DNA of 64,000 nt, from assembly GCA_029263175.1 (NCBI GenBank), contig JAJCXZ010000084.1, forward strand, positions 16,731-80,730, written 5' to 3'. Of the stretch, positions 43,178 through 52,473 are shown piece after piece. Under the pieces are notes generated by a model. It had not been told where the DNA came from. It searched no databases and worked only from the letters and a program-made list of their open reading frames with translations. The translations under genes were made by a program, and so were the position numbers. This DNA comes from Acidimicrobiales bacterium. GTDB taxonomy: Bacteria > Actinomycetota > Acidimicrobiia > Acidimicrobiales > Aldehydirespiratoraceae. Positions within the stretch are counted from its first letter, which is position 1. Each line of letters opens with the position of its first letter.

Positions 43178-44520
43178 CCGCTCTCGGTCATTCGCGCCGC
43201 GAGCGTGTTGCGCCGCTCTATGCCGCACTTCGTCCCCGCCGCGTCGAGGCCGGAATCCTCGCCATGGTGGCAATCGTGGTCGTGGTTGCGTACGTGCTGG
43301 CGAGCCTCGGGAGGACGGCGTCGATCCCGGCAAACTTCGGCCCCTTCCTCGGCTGGATGCTGGCGCTGGGCTTTGTGGCGCACCTGGCAGTGCGACGCTT
43401 GGCCCCTGCCGCCGACCCGGTGATCCTGCCGATGGCGCTCCTCCTGAACGGGCTCGGCTACGTCATGATCGCCCGCCTGGCCGAGAACGTCCCCGGCGGT
43501 TCCGATCTTGCCGGTCTCCAGGCCACCTGGACTGCGGTCGGAGTGCTCGGTTTCATCGTCACGCTGGCGCTCATACGTCCGGTCCGGATTCTCGTCGACT
43601 ATCGCTACCTCCTTGGTGCGGCTGGCCTCGGCCTCCTGGTGCTCCCCTTCGTGCCCGGGGTCGGTCGAGAAATTAGAGGCGCCAGAATCTGGGCCAGTCT
43701 TGGCCCGATCAATCTTCAGCCCGGTGAGTTCGCCAAGATCGCCCTTGCCGCGTTTTTCGCGGCCTACCTGGTTGATGCCCGCGATCTGCTCCGCAATCGT
43801 GTTGAGCTCCGCGATCTGCTACCGATCGGCATCGCGTGGGCGGGATCGCTCGGTGTCATGGTGTTCCAGCGAGACCTGGGCTCTTCGCTGCTGTTCTTCG
43901 CCGTCTTCATCGTCTTGTTGTGGGTGGCGTCGGAACGCACGATGGTGCTGCTGCTCGGCTTCGGGCTCTTCCTCGCCGGCGCGGTGGTCTCCTGGACCCA
44001 GTTCCCCCATGTGCAACAGCGCGTCGACATCTGGCTTGACCCGTGGGCCGATGCCAGAGGCACCGGCTTCCAGATTGTCGAGGCGTCGTTTGCGCTGGCC
44101 GACGGCGGGTTGACGGGAGCGGGGCTGGGGCAGGGTGAACCTGACCGAATCCCGATTGTGGAGTCCGACTTCATCTTTGCGGCAATCGGCGAAGAGCTCG
44201 GTCTCGCCGGCACATCGGCGATTCTGATGGCCTTCCTGGTCCTCATCGGCTCCGGGCTTCGCATCGCCCTTCGCGCCACGCGCCCGTTCGACAAGCTCTT
44301 TGCCGTCGGCCTCACCACGCTTCTCGGGGTCCAGGCCTTCATCATCATGGGCGGCGTGCTCCGAGTCGTGCCGCTGACGGGAATCACATTGCCGTTCGTG
44401 AGCTATGGCGGGTCGTCGCTGATCGCCAACTATGTGCTCCTGGCGCTCTTGTTGCGCCTCTCGCACGACCAACGGACCGTCCGCGCTGATGGCGGATCCC
44501 GAGCCGAGAACCCGTCGTGA
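43174..44520 (+). CDS. rodA: RodA/FtsW-family peptidoglycan glycosyltransferase
   Basis: A 448-residue SEDS protein with about 11 membrane helices. Typical segments are GREIRGARIWASLGPINLQP (extracellular loop), GVMVFQRDLGSSLLFFAVFI with the essential Asp, and PFVSYGGSSLIANYVLLALL near the end. SEDS proteins polymerise lipid II together with a class B PBP, here the next gene. GTG start overlaps the pstP stop by 4 nt. Confidence 0.95.
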   Translation: MTALGHSRRERVAPLYAALRPRRVEAGILAMVAIVVVVAYVLASLGRTASIPANFGPFLGWMLALGFVAHLAVRRLAPAADPVILPMALLLNGLGYVMIARLAENVPGGSDLAGLQATWTAVGVLGFIVTLALIRPVRILVDYRYLLGAAGLGLLVLPFVPGVGREIRGARIWASLGPINLQPGEFAKIALAAFFAAYLVDARDLLRNRVELRDLLPIGIAWAGSLGVMVFQRDLGSSLLFFAVFIVLLWVASERTMVLLLGFGLFLAGAVVSWTQFPHVQQRVDIWLDPWADARGTGFQIVEASFALADGGLTGAGLGQGEPDRIPIVESDFIFAAIGEELGLAGTSAILMAFLVLIGSGLRIALRATRPFDKLFAVGLTTLLGVQAFIIMGGVLRVVPLTGITLPFVSYGGSSLIANYVLLALLLRLSHDQRTVRADGGSRAENPS

Positions 44521-46049
44521 ACCGACGGATTCGTCGCCTGGGCCTGGCCTTCGCGGTTCTCTACGTGATCCTGTTCGTCCAGCTGAACCGTGTGCAGTTC
44601 TTCGGTGCGGAACGGCTGCAGGAGCACTCCATCAACTCGCGAGGCCTGATCCGTGACTTCGGACAGGAGCGAGGCTCGATCGTCAGCGCTGACGGTGTGG
44701 TGATCGCCCGGTCGGTCGAGATCGGGGAACCGGTCGACTTTCGCCGGGAGTATCCCGAAGGCGATCTCTATGCGCACATCGCCGGCTATCAGTCGCTCAA
44801 TGTGGCGGCGACCGGTCTGGAACGCATCTACAACGATGAGCTCGCCGGCGTCACGGTTGAGCAGCAGTTCCGGACGCTTGCTGATCTCTTCAGCGATCGC
44901 GACACGACCGCCACCCTGCACCTCACCATTCGCGACGACGTCCAGCGGGCGGCGAAGGAGGCATTGGGAGACAGGCGGGGCTCGGTTGTCGCCATCGATC
45001 CGCGATCGGGCGCGGTGATCGCCATGTGGACGTGGCCGAGCTTCGATCCAAATCTCTTGGCCGACCCGGATGGATCCGTATCCAACGCTGCCTTCGAGGC
45101 CTACCTGAACGACAGCGGTGATCCCTTGTTGGCGAAGTCATACAGGGAAGTGTTCTTCCCCGGTTCGACGTTCAAGCTCGTGACCGCCGCTGCCGGTGTG
45201 GAGTCCGGCATGATCGGCGCCTTCGCGCCGGAGTTCCCGGTCACCGACGCCTACAACCCGATTCCCGCCGGCGTGCCGATCAGAAATTTCGCCGGCGGCG
45301 CATGTGGCGGCGATCTGATCGAGATCCTGCGCATCTCCTGCAACACCGCGTTCGCGGAAATGGGTGCCGAATGGGTCGGCCCCGAGCAGATGATCGAAAC
45401 GGCGGAACTGTTCGGGTTCAACCAGCTGCCGCCGATCGACCTGCCCAACGCCGCCACGTCGCGATTCCCGACCGACTACGGCGTACGTCTGGCCGATGTC
45501 GACTTCTACCGCGGCACCGAGGACATCATCCTCGCCAATGGTGCCGTGGACATCTACGAAGACACGGCGCGCCTCGCGCAAACGTCGATCGGCCAGAACG
45601 ACGTGGCGGCGACCCCCTTGCAGATGGCGATGGTGGTCGCCGCGATCGCAAACAACGGGCAGATCATGGTCCCGCATGTGGTGCACGAACTCACAGGGGC
45701 GGACGGCACCCGCTACGGCACGACTGACGCTCGGCTCTGGCGTCAAGCGCTGCGACCGAGCACCGCCGATGTGCTGCGGGCCGCGATGGTGGAGGTTGCT
45801 GTCAACGGCACGGCCCGCAACATGGCGGTCGACGGGCTCCTCGTCGGCGGCAAGACGGGGACCGCCCAGCTCGGCACGGACCCGCCGAATTCACACGCGT
45901 GGATCGTCGGTTTTGCCGGAACCGGAGACGGGGTGCCGGAGCTTGCGATCGCTGTGATCGTCGAGGCTCAGGAGGGCGCGAGCGAGCAAACGGGTGGCGT
46001 GGTGGCCGCCCCGATCGCCCGGGCTGTCATCGAAGCCTATTTCAGCTGA
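44517..46049 (+). CDS. pbpA: Class B penicillin-binding protein PbpA
   Basis: A 510-residue transpeptidase with a short cytoplasmic N-terminus and one anchor helix (LGLAFAVLYVILFVQL). The transpeptidase motifs are STFK (S near residue 217), SCN (near 275) and KTG in GGKTGTAQ (near 446). It cross-links peptidoglycan and pairs with RodA. There is no PASTA domain. It overlaps the rodA stop and ends 60 nt before pknB. Confidence 0.94.
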   Translation: MNRRIRRLGLAFAVLYVILFVQLNRVQFFGAERLQEHSINSRGLIRDFGQERGSIVSADGVVIARSVEIGEPVDFRREYPEGDLYAHIAGYQSLNVAATGLERIYNDELAGVTVEQQFRTLADLFSDRDTTATLHLTIRDDVQRAAKEALGDRRGSVVAIDPRSGAVIAMWTWPSFDPNLLADPDGSVSNAAFEAYLNDSGDPLLAKSYREVFFPGSTFKLVTAAAGVESGMIGAFAPEFPVTDAYNPIPAGVPIRNFAGGACGGDLIEILRISCNTAFAEMGAEWVGPEQMIETAELFGFNQLPPIDLPNAATSRFPTDYGVRLADVDFYRGTEDIILANGAVDIYEDTARLAQTSIGQNDVAATPLQMAMVVAAIANNGQIMVPHVVHELTGADGTRYGTTDARLWRQALRPSTADVLRAAMVEVAVNGTARNMAVDGLLVGGKTGTAQLGTDPPNSHAWIVGFAGTGDGVPELAIAVIVEAQEGASEQTGGVVAAPIARAVIEAYFS

Positions 46050-46095
46050 GAAAACTGGCTGACCCGGCTGCATCGGTCACCGACGGACCTGCCGT

Positions 46096-46101
46096 TAGAC
46101 T
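46096..46101 (+). promoter_or_regulatory. -10 box for leaderless pknB
   Basis: TAGACT is 8 nt before the ATG of pknB, giving it a promoter of its own besides read-through from pbpA. Confidence 0.5.
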
Positions 46102-46109
46102 CGGCTGCT

Positions 46110-48236
46110 ATGTCCGAACAGGGACCCACCGTTTTCAACGGTCGCTACGAGTTGCTTCGTCACATTGCCCGCGGAGGCATGGCCGACGTCTATCTCGCGC
46201 GCGACGAACTACTCGATCGCGAAGTCGCGCTGAAGGTTCTCTTCCCGGAGTTCGCCAACGATCCGAGCTTTGTCGAGCGTTTCCGCCGTGAAGCTCAGGC
46301 GGCCGCGAACCTCAACCACCCCAACATCGTCGGCATCTACGACTGGGGCCAGGAGCGAGGCACCTACTACATCGTGATGGAGCACGTCTCGGGCCGTTCC
46401 ATGTCCGACGTGCTGCGCAGCACCGGACCACTCTCGCCGGATCGTGCCGCCGAGATCGCATCCGACGTCGCCGGCGCACTCGGCGTCGCCCACGCTGCCG
46501 GGCTCGTTCATCGCGACGTGAAGCTCGGCAACATTTTGGTGTCCGACGGTGGCGAGGTGAAGGTTGCCGACTTCGGTATCGCCACCGCGCTGCACGGCGG
46601 CACCGATGCCGGGCTCACCCAGCACGGCTCGGTCATGGGCACCGCCACCTACTTCTCGCCTGAGCAGGCGCAGGGCAAGTCCGTCGACGGCCGCAGCGAC
46701 CTGTACTCCCTCGGTGTCGTGCTGTACGAAATGCTCGCCGGTGTCCCGCCCTTCCAGGCCGAAACACCTGTCGCCGTGGCCTACAAGCACGTCCAGGAGA
46801 AGCCCCAGGGCCTTCGTGACCGCGGCGTGAACGTCGCCCAGTCGCTCGAAGCCATCACCATGAAGTTGCTGGCGAAGAGCCCGGCCAACCGTTACCCGGC
46901 GGCCGAGGATCTTCGCAACGACCTCCGCCGCTACCTGGCCGGCGCCCACAAGATCCCCGGCAAGGCTGCTGGCGCAGCTGCCGCGGGTGCCGCAGGAGGA
47001 GCAGCAGCAGCCGCTGCCGGCGCAGGAGCCGCCGCGGCAGCGCTGACTCCCCGGCCTTCGGCCCCGGCTGCCGCCTCAGTCGATGCCACGACGGCGCAAC
47101 CCGTCACTCCTGCCGCCCAGCCGGCTCAGCCCGTCGCCGCTCCGGCGGGCATGGTTGCCGACCCGAACGCCGCAGCCATGGCTGCCCAGTATCCGGGTGG
47201 CTACTACTACGAAGAGGCCCCTGCGCGCGGGGGCGGCATTTGGCGCACCGTCGGTCTTCTTTCCGCTCTCGCGATTCTTGTGGTCATCCTCGGCTACCTG
47301 TTCGTCGAGTTTCTCGATGCACTCGGTGGCACCAACGATCCCGACAACCCCGATGACGCAGAGATCGTTCTGATCGACGTGCCGAGCGTTCTCGGTGACG
47401 ATATTCGGGACGCGGAAGCAACCCTTCGGGCAGTCGGCCTCGAGTGGGTGGTCGAGTACCAGACCAACAGCGAAGTTCCCGACGACCAGGTCTTTGGCCA
47501 GTCCCCACCCGCCGGCCAGCGAGTCGAAGAAGGCGAAGTCGTCACCCTCCAAGTCAGTTCAGGTACGGAAACAGTCGTGCCCAACGTGATCGGGTCCGAC
47601 GCCGCGCTCGCCACCGCCGAGCTCCAGCAACAGGGTTACTCCGTCTTGCAGACGCCGGCCACCAGCCCGCTTGACCCGGGCACCGTGATTGACCAGATCC
47701 CCGGCGCCGGTGTTGCACTTGCGACCGGCGAGCAAGTCGAGATCGTTGTCTCCAGCGGGCCTGAAGTCGTGGCTGTGCCCGACGTCGAAGGGCTCACGGT
47801 CATCGCCGCGGTTGATCTGCTGCGCACGGCGGGCCTCGCAGTCTCGACCGAACAGCTCGAAGAGCCGTCTGAGGAGATCGAGGAAGGCAAGGTCATCCGC
47901 ACCGAGCCCTCGATCAACACGCTCGTCCCGAGCGGCTCGCAGGTGAGCATTGTGGTGTCCACGGGCTTCCCACAGGTTGTCGTGCCGCAACTCGACGGCC
48001 TGTTCGCCGACACCGCCATCACCACGCTCCGAAACGCCGGCCTCGATCCGATTCCGATCTTTGAGCCGGTGCCGGTGGGCTCGCCCCAGGTCGGGCGGGT
48101 GATCGCTCAATCCCCGGCTGCCTTCGAGGAGGTCGATCAGGGTTCGCCGATCACCATCACCATCGGCGAGGCGACGGCGGAAACCACGACCACCACCACG
48201 ACGACCACCACAACCACCACAACGGCGGCTCCGTAG
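46110..48236 (+). CDS. pknB: PASTA-domain Ser/Thr protein kinase PknB
   Basis: A 708-residue membrane kinase. Kinase domain 1-275: GGMADVYLA glycine loop, VALKVL lysine, HRDVKLGN catalytic loop (near 133), DFGIA (near 154). An Ala/Pro linker of about 100 residues leads to a membrane helix near 381-405. Four PASTA domains follow (VPSVLGDD, VPNVIGSD, VPDVEGLT, VPQLDGLF) which sense muropeptides or lipid II. The chain ends in a Thr-rich tail. It controls growth and cell-wall synthesis through FhaA/FhaB and PstP. A pknA homologue, usual next to it in mycobacteria, is absent. Confidence 0.96.
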   Translation: MSEQGPTVFNGRYELLRHIARGGMADVYLARDELLDREVALKVLFPEFANDPSFVERFRREAQAAANLNHPNIVGIYDWGQERGTYYIVMEHVSGRSMSDVLRSTGPLSPDRAAEIASDVAGALGVAHAAGLVHRDVKLGNILVSDGGEVKVADFGIATALHGGTDAGLTQHGSVMGTATYFSPEQAQGKSVDGRSDLYSLGVVLYEMLAGVPPFQAETPVAVAYKHVQEKPQGLRDRGVNVAQSLEAITMKLLAKSPANRYPAAEDLRNDLRRYLAGAHKIPGKAAGAAAAGAAGGAAAAAAGAGAAAAALTPRPSAPAAASVDATTAQPVTPAAQPAQPVAAPAGMVADPNAAAMAAQYPGGYYYEEAPARGGGIWRTVGLLSALAILVVILGYLFVEFLDALGGTNDPDNPDDAEIVLIDVPSVLGDDIRDAEATLRAVGLEWVVEYQTNSEVPDDQVFGQSPPAGQRVEEGEVVTLQVSSGTETVVPNVIGSDAALATAELQQQGYSVLQTPATSPLDPGTVIDQIPGAGVALATGEQVEIVVSSGPEVVAVPDVEGLTVIAAVDLLRTAGLAVSTEQLEEPSEEIEEGKVIRTEPSINTLVPSGSQVSIVVSTGFPQVVVPQLDGLFADTAITTLRNAGLDPIPIFEPVPVGSPQVGRVIAQSPAAFEEVDQGSPITITIGEATAETTTTTTTTTTTTTTAAP

Positions 48237-48240
48237 GGCC

Positions 48241-48831
48241 TTAGCTGCGGCAGCGGCGAAGGAAGTTGTCGAGCAGATCGTGCCCGGCGGTGGTCAACAC
48301 CGACTCAGGGTGAAACTGCACTCCTTCGACATCGTGATCGCGATGGCGGATGCCCATGAGTAGACCGTCATCAGTCTCGGCCGTGACCTCGAAGGCCTCC
48401 GGCAGGGTTTCGCGGTCGACGATCAGTGAGTGGTAGCGCGTTGCTTCGAGGGGGGCGGGTAGCCCCACAAAGACGCCGGTGCAATGGTGGCGAATCATCG
48501 ACGTCTTCCCGTGCATCACCCGCGGCGCACGGATCACATCACCACCGAACGCCTGGCCGATGCATTGCATGCCCAGGCACACGCCGAAGATCGGGACAGT
48601 GCCGGGAAGCTCGCGCAGAACGTCCATGGACACGCCGGCATCGTCGGGCGTACCCGGTCCCGGAGAGATCAGTATCCCGTCGGGGTTGAGCGTCCGGATG
48701 CCATCGAGGTCGATCTCGTCGTGGCGATGAACGATCGGCGAGGCGCCGAGCTCACCCAGGTACTGCACGAGGATGTAGACGAACGAGTCGTAGTTGTCGA
48801 TGACGAGGATCGTCGGACTCTCGGAAGACAC
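48241..48831 (-). CDS. trpG: Anthranilate/aminodeoxychorismate synthase glutamine amidotransferase subunit
   Basis: A 196-residue class I GATase that releases ammonia from glutamine for a chorismate-using partner. The motifs are [10 protein letters not shown] at the start, [11 protein letters not shown], nucleophile C in FGVCLGMQC, and catalytic H/E in QFHPES. It could serve as TrpG, PabA or both; the synthase subunit is not in the window. The gene is convergent with pknB, 4 nt apart, as in mycobacteria. A longer GTG start at 48867 directly after the upstream stop is possible. Confidence 0.88.
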   Translation of the reverse strand: MSSESPTILVIDNYDSFVYILVQYLGELGASPIVHRHDEIDLDGIRTLNPDGILISPGPGTPDDAGVSMDVLRELPGTVPIFGVCLGMQCIGQAFGGDVIRAPRVMHGKTSMIRHHCTGVFVGLPAPLEATRYHSLIVDRETLPEAFEVTAETDDGLLMGIRHRDHDVEGVQFHPESVLTTAGHDLLDNFLRRCRS

Positions 48832-48867
48832 GCCCGTGAGACTACCGCCCGACGGGTCTGCCCTCAC

Positions 48868-49260
48868 TCAGTCAGCGGCCTCGACCATGTGGCGTATTCC
48901 GGCGACGAGGTCGGCCTCCGAGACCGGCCGATCGATCCACGCCGTGGCACCGGCAGTCCGAGCGTCGGCGGCGGCCGAAGCGGGTGCGCCGTCGGCCCCG
49001 AGCACCACGATCGGGATTGCGGCGCGGCGAGGGTCGGCCAACGCCCGAATCGATCGAACCGCTTCGAGAGCGTGGTCGATCGCCACGACCGCGTAGCCGG
49101 GATATGCATTCACGACTTCAGTCGCAGCCCGCGCAACATCGCTGGCCCGCGCCGGCACACCGGCCCGTGTCAACATGTCGGCGAAGAAGCCGGCGGCGTC
49201 GGCGTCGGCGCCGACGACCAACACTCGCGCATCCGCGCTCGTGTTGTCCTGGTCGGTCAT
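48868..49260 (-). CDS. Degenerate receiver-domain protein
   Basis: A 130-residue protein with the alpha/beta pattern of response-regulator receivers (ARVLVVGADADAAGFFADML; AVVAIDHALEAVRSIRAL; IPIVVLGADG; WIDRPVSEADLV). The acidic pair at the first strand is replaced by GAD and the conserved Lys before Pro by Arg, so normal aspartate phosphorylation is doubtful although a D remains on the third strand. It may act as a protein-binding domain. ATGA overlap couples it to the etfD-like gene upstream. Confidence 0.65.
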   Translation of the reverse strand: MTDQDNTSADARVLVVGADADAAGFFADMLTRAGVPARASDVARAATEVVNAYPGYAVVAIDHALEAVRSIRALADPRRAAIPIVVLGADGAPASAAADARTAGATAWIDRPVSEADLVAGIRHMVEAAD

Positions 49261-51794
49261 CTGTCCTGCTGCTGCGTCGCGTTCCCGGGTGATGCATCGG
49301 GCAGCTCGGGGAGCTCAGCGTTGCGGGGAGTTCGCCCTGCGGCGAGTTCCGCCGCCTGGCCAACCCAGCCGTCACGATCGATTCGCCCATCGAAGGCAAG
49401 GTACCCATCGAGCTCCACGATGTAGTCGGCAGAGAAGGCGGCGATCTGCTCGAAGTTCACGATGCCGAGCTCATGCAAGAGCGACTCGAGCTTCGGGCCG
49501 ATCCCCTTGATGACTTTCAGATCGTCAATGGCTTCTGACTCGGCCACGAGCGTCTGTACCGCAACGTTCGATGCCAGGGCCTCTTGTGACGCCAGCTCTT
49601 CGGCAGCGATGCCGGCCTCGCCGGTCTCGATGGCTTCGAGCACGTGCATGGCGATGTCGGCGACGCGGACCTCGTCTTCTTCTTTGCCGGCAGCCTTCAC
49701 CCCGTCGTCCATCATCACGTAACAGAACGGACAGGCCGTGGCGACGCGGGCCGCGCCGGTGTCGACCAGCTCTCGGGCTCGGACGTCGTTGACCTTCTCC
49801 CCGATGGTCTCTTCCATCCACATCCGAGCGCCGCCGGCGCCACAGCACATCCCCTTGGTGCCGTTGCGTTCGGCCTCGACGATCTCGATTCCGCCGAGCT
49901 TGCCGAGCACCTTGCGAGGAGCCATGTAGACGTCGTTGTGGCGACCGAGGTAGCAGGAGTCGTGGTACACCACACGCTCTTCGAGTTTTGCTTCGCTGAG
50001 GTCGAGGCGACCCTGGTCCACGAGCCACTCCAGGAACTGGGAGTGGTGTACGACCTCGTAGTGACCGCCCAGCTGGGGGTACTCGTTGGCCAGCGTGTTG
50101 AAGCAGTGCGGGCACTGGGTGACGATCTTCTTCACACCCATGGCGTTCAGTGTTTCGATGTTCTGGCTGGCGAGCATCTGGAACAGGTATTCGTTGCCGG
50201 ACCGACGAGCGGAGTCGCCGGTGCAGTTCTCGGCCGGGCCGAGGATGGCGAAGTCAACGCCCGCTCGTTGCATGAGCTTGGCCATGGCCTGCGTGACCCT
50301 GCGGTTCTTGTCGTCGAAGGCGCCGGCACAACCGACCCAGTAGAGGTATTCCGACTCGATCGGGTCGCCGCCATCGATGAGGTTGATGCCGTCCATGCCG
50401 GTGGCCCAGTCGCCACGTTCGCTCTGGCTCATACCCCACGGGTTGCCGGAGTTCTCCATGGACCGGAACGCCTGGCCGAGTTCGGAGGGGAAGTCGCTCT
50501 CCATCAAGGTGAGGTAGCGACGCATGTCGAGGATCTTGTCGAGAATCTCGATGTTGACCGGGCAGATCTCGTCGCAAGCTCGACAGGACGTGCAGCTCCA
50601 CAACTCTTCCTGGGAGATCCGGTCGAACATCCAGTTGGCGGGAACGGTGATGCCGTCGTCGACTCCGAGGGGCGGCGAGACGGCGGGGTCACCGGTCCGG
50701 GCCATGACCTCGCCCGTCTTCAACACGATCTCACGAGGATCAAGGGGTTTGCCGGTGGCGTGCGCCGGGCACACCGAGGTGCACCGGCCGCACATCGTGC
50801 AGGCATCGGTGTCCATCAACTGCTTCCAGGTGAAGTCCTCGATGACCGACGCGCCGAAGGTTTCGAGTTCGGTATCGCCCTCGACCAGGTTCGGCATCGG
50901 CTTCATGGCGCCCTTCGGGCGGTCCTTGTCCTTCAGGTACATGTTCAGGGGTGAGGTGAACATGTGCCGCAACATGGTGGTCGGCAAGATGATCAGGAAG
51001 GCGATGAAGCTGACGACATGAGCGGACCACCAGAACTGGTGCCAGCCGGCAAGACTGTCGTTGTTCTCGACCAGGGTGGCGAGCGGGTAGCCCACGAAGC
51101 TCCACTGCTCGAAGTCCGGCATACCGTCGTGGGCGATGCGGAAAGCTTCGGCGGCGAATCCGGTGACGGCGATGGCGAGAAAGACACCCAGGATCACTGC
51201 GTGTTCCGGCTTCGACTTGATGCGGATGCGGTAGGGCCGCCATGCCCACGGGCCGTAGCGGCGGATGATCGCCCACACGATGCCGATCAGGAAGATCAGC
51301 CCGGCGCCGTCGCCGATCATGGCGTAAGCGCGGTAGACGTCGCCGTGGAGGAACTTGATGTCCTCGGGAATCTGGTGGTTGACCTCGAGCACCGTGGTGA
51401 CGCCCAGCAAGATGATGAACCCGAAGTAGATCATCGAGTGCATGATTCCGGCGCCGGGCTCGCGCATCAGGGTCTGCATGTAGACGCCGGCGCGGAAGTC
51501 ACCCATGCGCCGCTTGACGTTCTTGGTGGTCGTGCGACGGTTGTCGGGCCGGCCGCGCTCCCAGTTCTTCATCCGGTTGGAGAACGCCCACGCCCCCCAG
51601 ATGAGCGTTGCGGGGATCACCGTGTAGAACCCGAGCTTGATCGCATCGGGGATGTTGTCGAACACCTCGCGGGTGACGGTCGAATCGTCATGCCAGTCAG
51701 TCCAGAACGGCAGGAGGTATGACCCGAACGTAAAAAGGGCAATACCGATGCCCATTCCTCGAACGATGTGGTGTGGCTTCAGGCGCGATTTCAT
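49257..51794 (-). CDS. etfD: EtfD-like membrane Fe-S oxidoreductase
   Basis: An 845-residue protein. About six membrane helices of the NarI/cytochrome b type lie in residues 1-300. Two 4Fe-4S sites follow (CTMCGRCTSVCP and CTSCRACDEICP), then two CCG domains (YWVGCAGAFD, TQCPHCFNTL; YHDSCYLGRHND, CCGAGGARMW, ACPFCYVMMD) as in HdrD. The C-terminus adds a helix-hairpin-helix domain (LKVIKGIGPKLESLLHELGI). Mycobacterial relatives (Rv0338c) take electrons from ETF in fatty-acid beta-oxidation and reduce menaquinone. The ATG follows TATCTT at 9 nt, so it is close to leaderless. Confidence 0.88.
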   Translation of the reverse strand: MKSRLKPHHIVRGMGIGIALFTFGSYLLPFWTDWHDDSTVTREVFDNIPDAIKLGFYTVIPATLIWGAWAFSNRMKNWERGRPDNRRTTTKNVKRRMGDFRAGVYMQTLMREPGAGIMHSMIYFGFIILLGVTTVLEVNHQIPEDIKFLHGDVYRAYAMIGDGAGLIFLIGIVWAIIRRYGPWAWRPYRIRIKSKPEHAVILGVFLAIAVTGFAAEAFRIAHDGMPDFEQWSFVGYPLATLVENNDSLAGWHQFWWSAHVVSFIAFLIILPTTMLRHMFTSPLNMYLKDKDRPKGAMKPMPNLVEGDTELETFGASVIEDFTWKQLMDTDACTMCGRCTSVCPAHATGKPLDPREIVLKTGEVMARTGDPAVSPPLGVDDGITVPANWMFDRISQEELWSCTSCRACDEICPVNIEILDKILDMRRYLTLMESDFPSELGQAFRSMENSGNPWGMSQSERGDWATGMDGINLIDGGDPIESEYLYWVGCAGAFDDKNRRVTQAMAKLMQRAGVDFAILGPAENCTGDSARRSGNEYLFQMLASQNIETLNAMGVKKIVTQCPHCFNTLANEYPQLGGHYEVVHHSQFLEWLVDQGRLDLSEAKLEERVVYHDSCYLGRHNDVYMAPRKVLGKLGGIEIVEAERNGTKGMCCGAGGARMWMEETIGEKVNDVRARELVDTGAARVATACPFCYVMMDDGVKAAGKEEDEVRVADIAMHVLEAIETGEAGIAAEELASQEALASNVAVQTLVAESEAIDDLKVIKGIGPKLESLLHELGIVNFEQIAAFSADYIVELDGYLAFDGRIDRDGWVGQAAELAAGRTPRNAELPELPDASPGNATQQQDR

Positions 51795-51803
51795 GGCGCC
51801 GCA

Positions 51804-51809
51804 AAGATA
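51804..51809 (-). promoter_or_regulatory. -10 box for etfD-like gene
   Basis: TATCTT on the minus strand, 9 nt before the ATG; transcription would start within a few bases of the codon. Confidence 0.4.
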
Positions 51810-51897
51810 CCTCCCTCGGCAGAGTCCCCGCGTATTCGCCGCTTGAATCGGGCTGGGCGTTTCACATCGACGAAACATTCGAGAAATGCTCGTTTCC

Positions 51898-51903
51898 TAC
51901 CGT
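51898..51903 (+). promoter_or_regulatory. -10 box for leaderless winged-helix gene
   Basis: TACCGT lies 8 nt before the ATG at 51912, and no Shine-Dalgarno sequence is present. Confidence 0.45.
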
Positions 51904-51911
51904 CTTGGTCC

Positions 51912-52400
51912 ATGGATGTTGCACTCGTACGTTGGCCGGCTGGAGCGGACAAGCTCGAGACTCTGCGGAGCCTGCGCTCGCCTCGCCTGCTCGTCGTAGG
52001 GGAGGACACCCCGCCGCCGCGCCCCGTTGATGAACTCGAGGACTGGGTGCGGCTACCGGTCGACGAAGGCGACATCCGAGTCCGTGTGGACACCTTGGCC
52101 CGCCGGGCCGAACAGCTGCTGGTCCCGTCGATCGACTCCGATGATGTTGTTCACTACGACGGCACGCTCGCCCCGCTGTCGCCAGTGGAAGCCCGGTTGG
52201 CCCGATCCCTGGTGGAGCGTTTTCGATCTGTTGTGTCGCGATCCGATCTGACCCGCGCCGCGTGGGGTGGCGACGCGCCGGGCCGCAACGCCCTCGACGT
52301 GCACGTCTCGCGGCTGCGTCGACGCTTGGACAGGGCCGGACTGAAGATCCAGACCGTCCGCTCCCGCGGCTACCTTCTCGAACCGAGCTCCGTCAGATAG
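51912..52400 (+). CDS. Winged-helix regulator with degenerate receiver
   Basis: A 162-residue protein. The C-terminal 80 residues are an OmpR-type winged helix (LSPVEARLARSLVERF; SRSDLTRAAWGG; NALDVHVSRLRRRLDRAGLK; RSRGYLLEP). The N-terminal part is only about 75 residues and looks like a shortened receiver (RSPRLLVVGEDTPPPR) without the phosphorylation site. It may bind DNA constitutively. It is divergent from the etfD-like gene and just upstream of the ammonium transporter, either of which it could control. Confidence 0.78.
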   Translation: MDVALVRWPAGADKLETLRSLRSPRLLVVGEDTPPPRPVDELEDWVRLPVDEGDIRVRVDTLARRAEQLLVPSIDSDDVVHYDGTLAPLSPVEARLARSLVERFRSVVSRSDLTRAAWGGDAPGRNALDVHVSRLRRRLDRAGLKIQTVRSRGYLLEPSSVR

Positions 52401-52424
52401 TTGTCAGGTGTTCGCGGTGAAGCG

Positions 52425-52467
52425 GTAACAGGCGGCGAACAGCCGTGCAATCGGTGCCTCGTAGCTT
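52425..52467 (+). promoter_or_regulatory. Promoter region of the ammonium transporter gene
   Basis: TAGCTT (52462-52467) is 6 nt before the ATG, a leaderless layout. Upstream, GTAAC-N6-CGAAC (52425-52440) has one mismatch to the GlnR half-site pair GTAAC-N6-GAAAC and might be a nitrogen-control operator; this part is weak. Confidence 0.4.
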
Positions 52468-52473
52468 GCCGAC

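Noticed and set aside
48180..48236. ACC/ACG-rich stretch at the end of pknB as a repeat element
   Set aside because: It is simply the Thr-coding tail of the kinase.
50723..50751. ACACG-N18-GGTTTG, a near copy of the ECF promoter on the minus strand
   Set aside because: It lies inside the etfD-like coding sequence, the spacing is 18 and the flanking C of CCAAACC is missing; a chance match.
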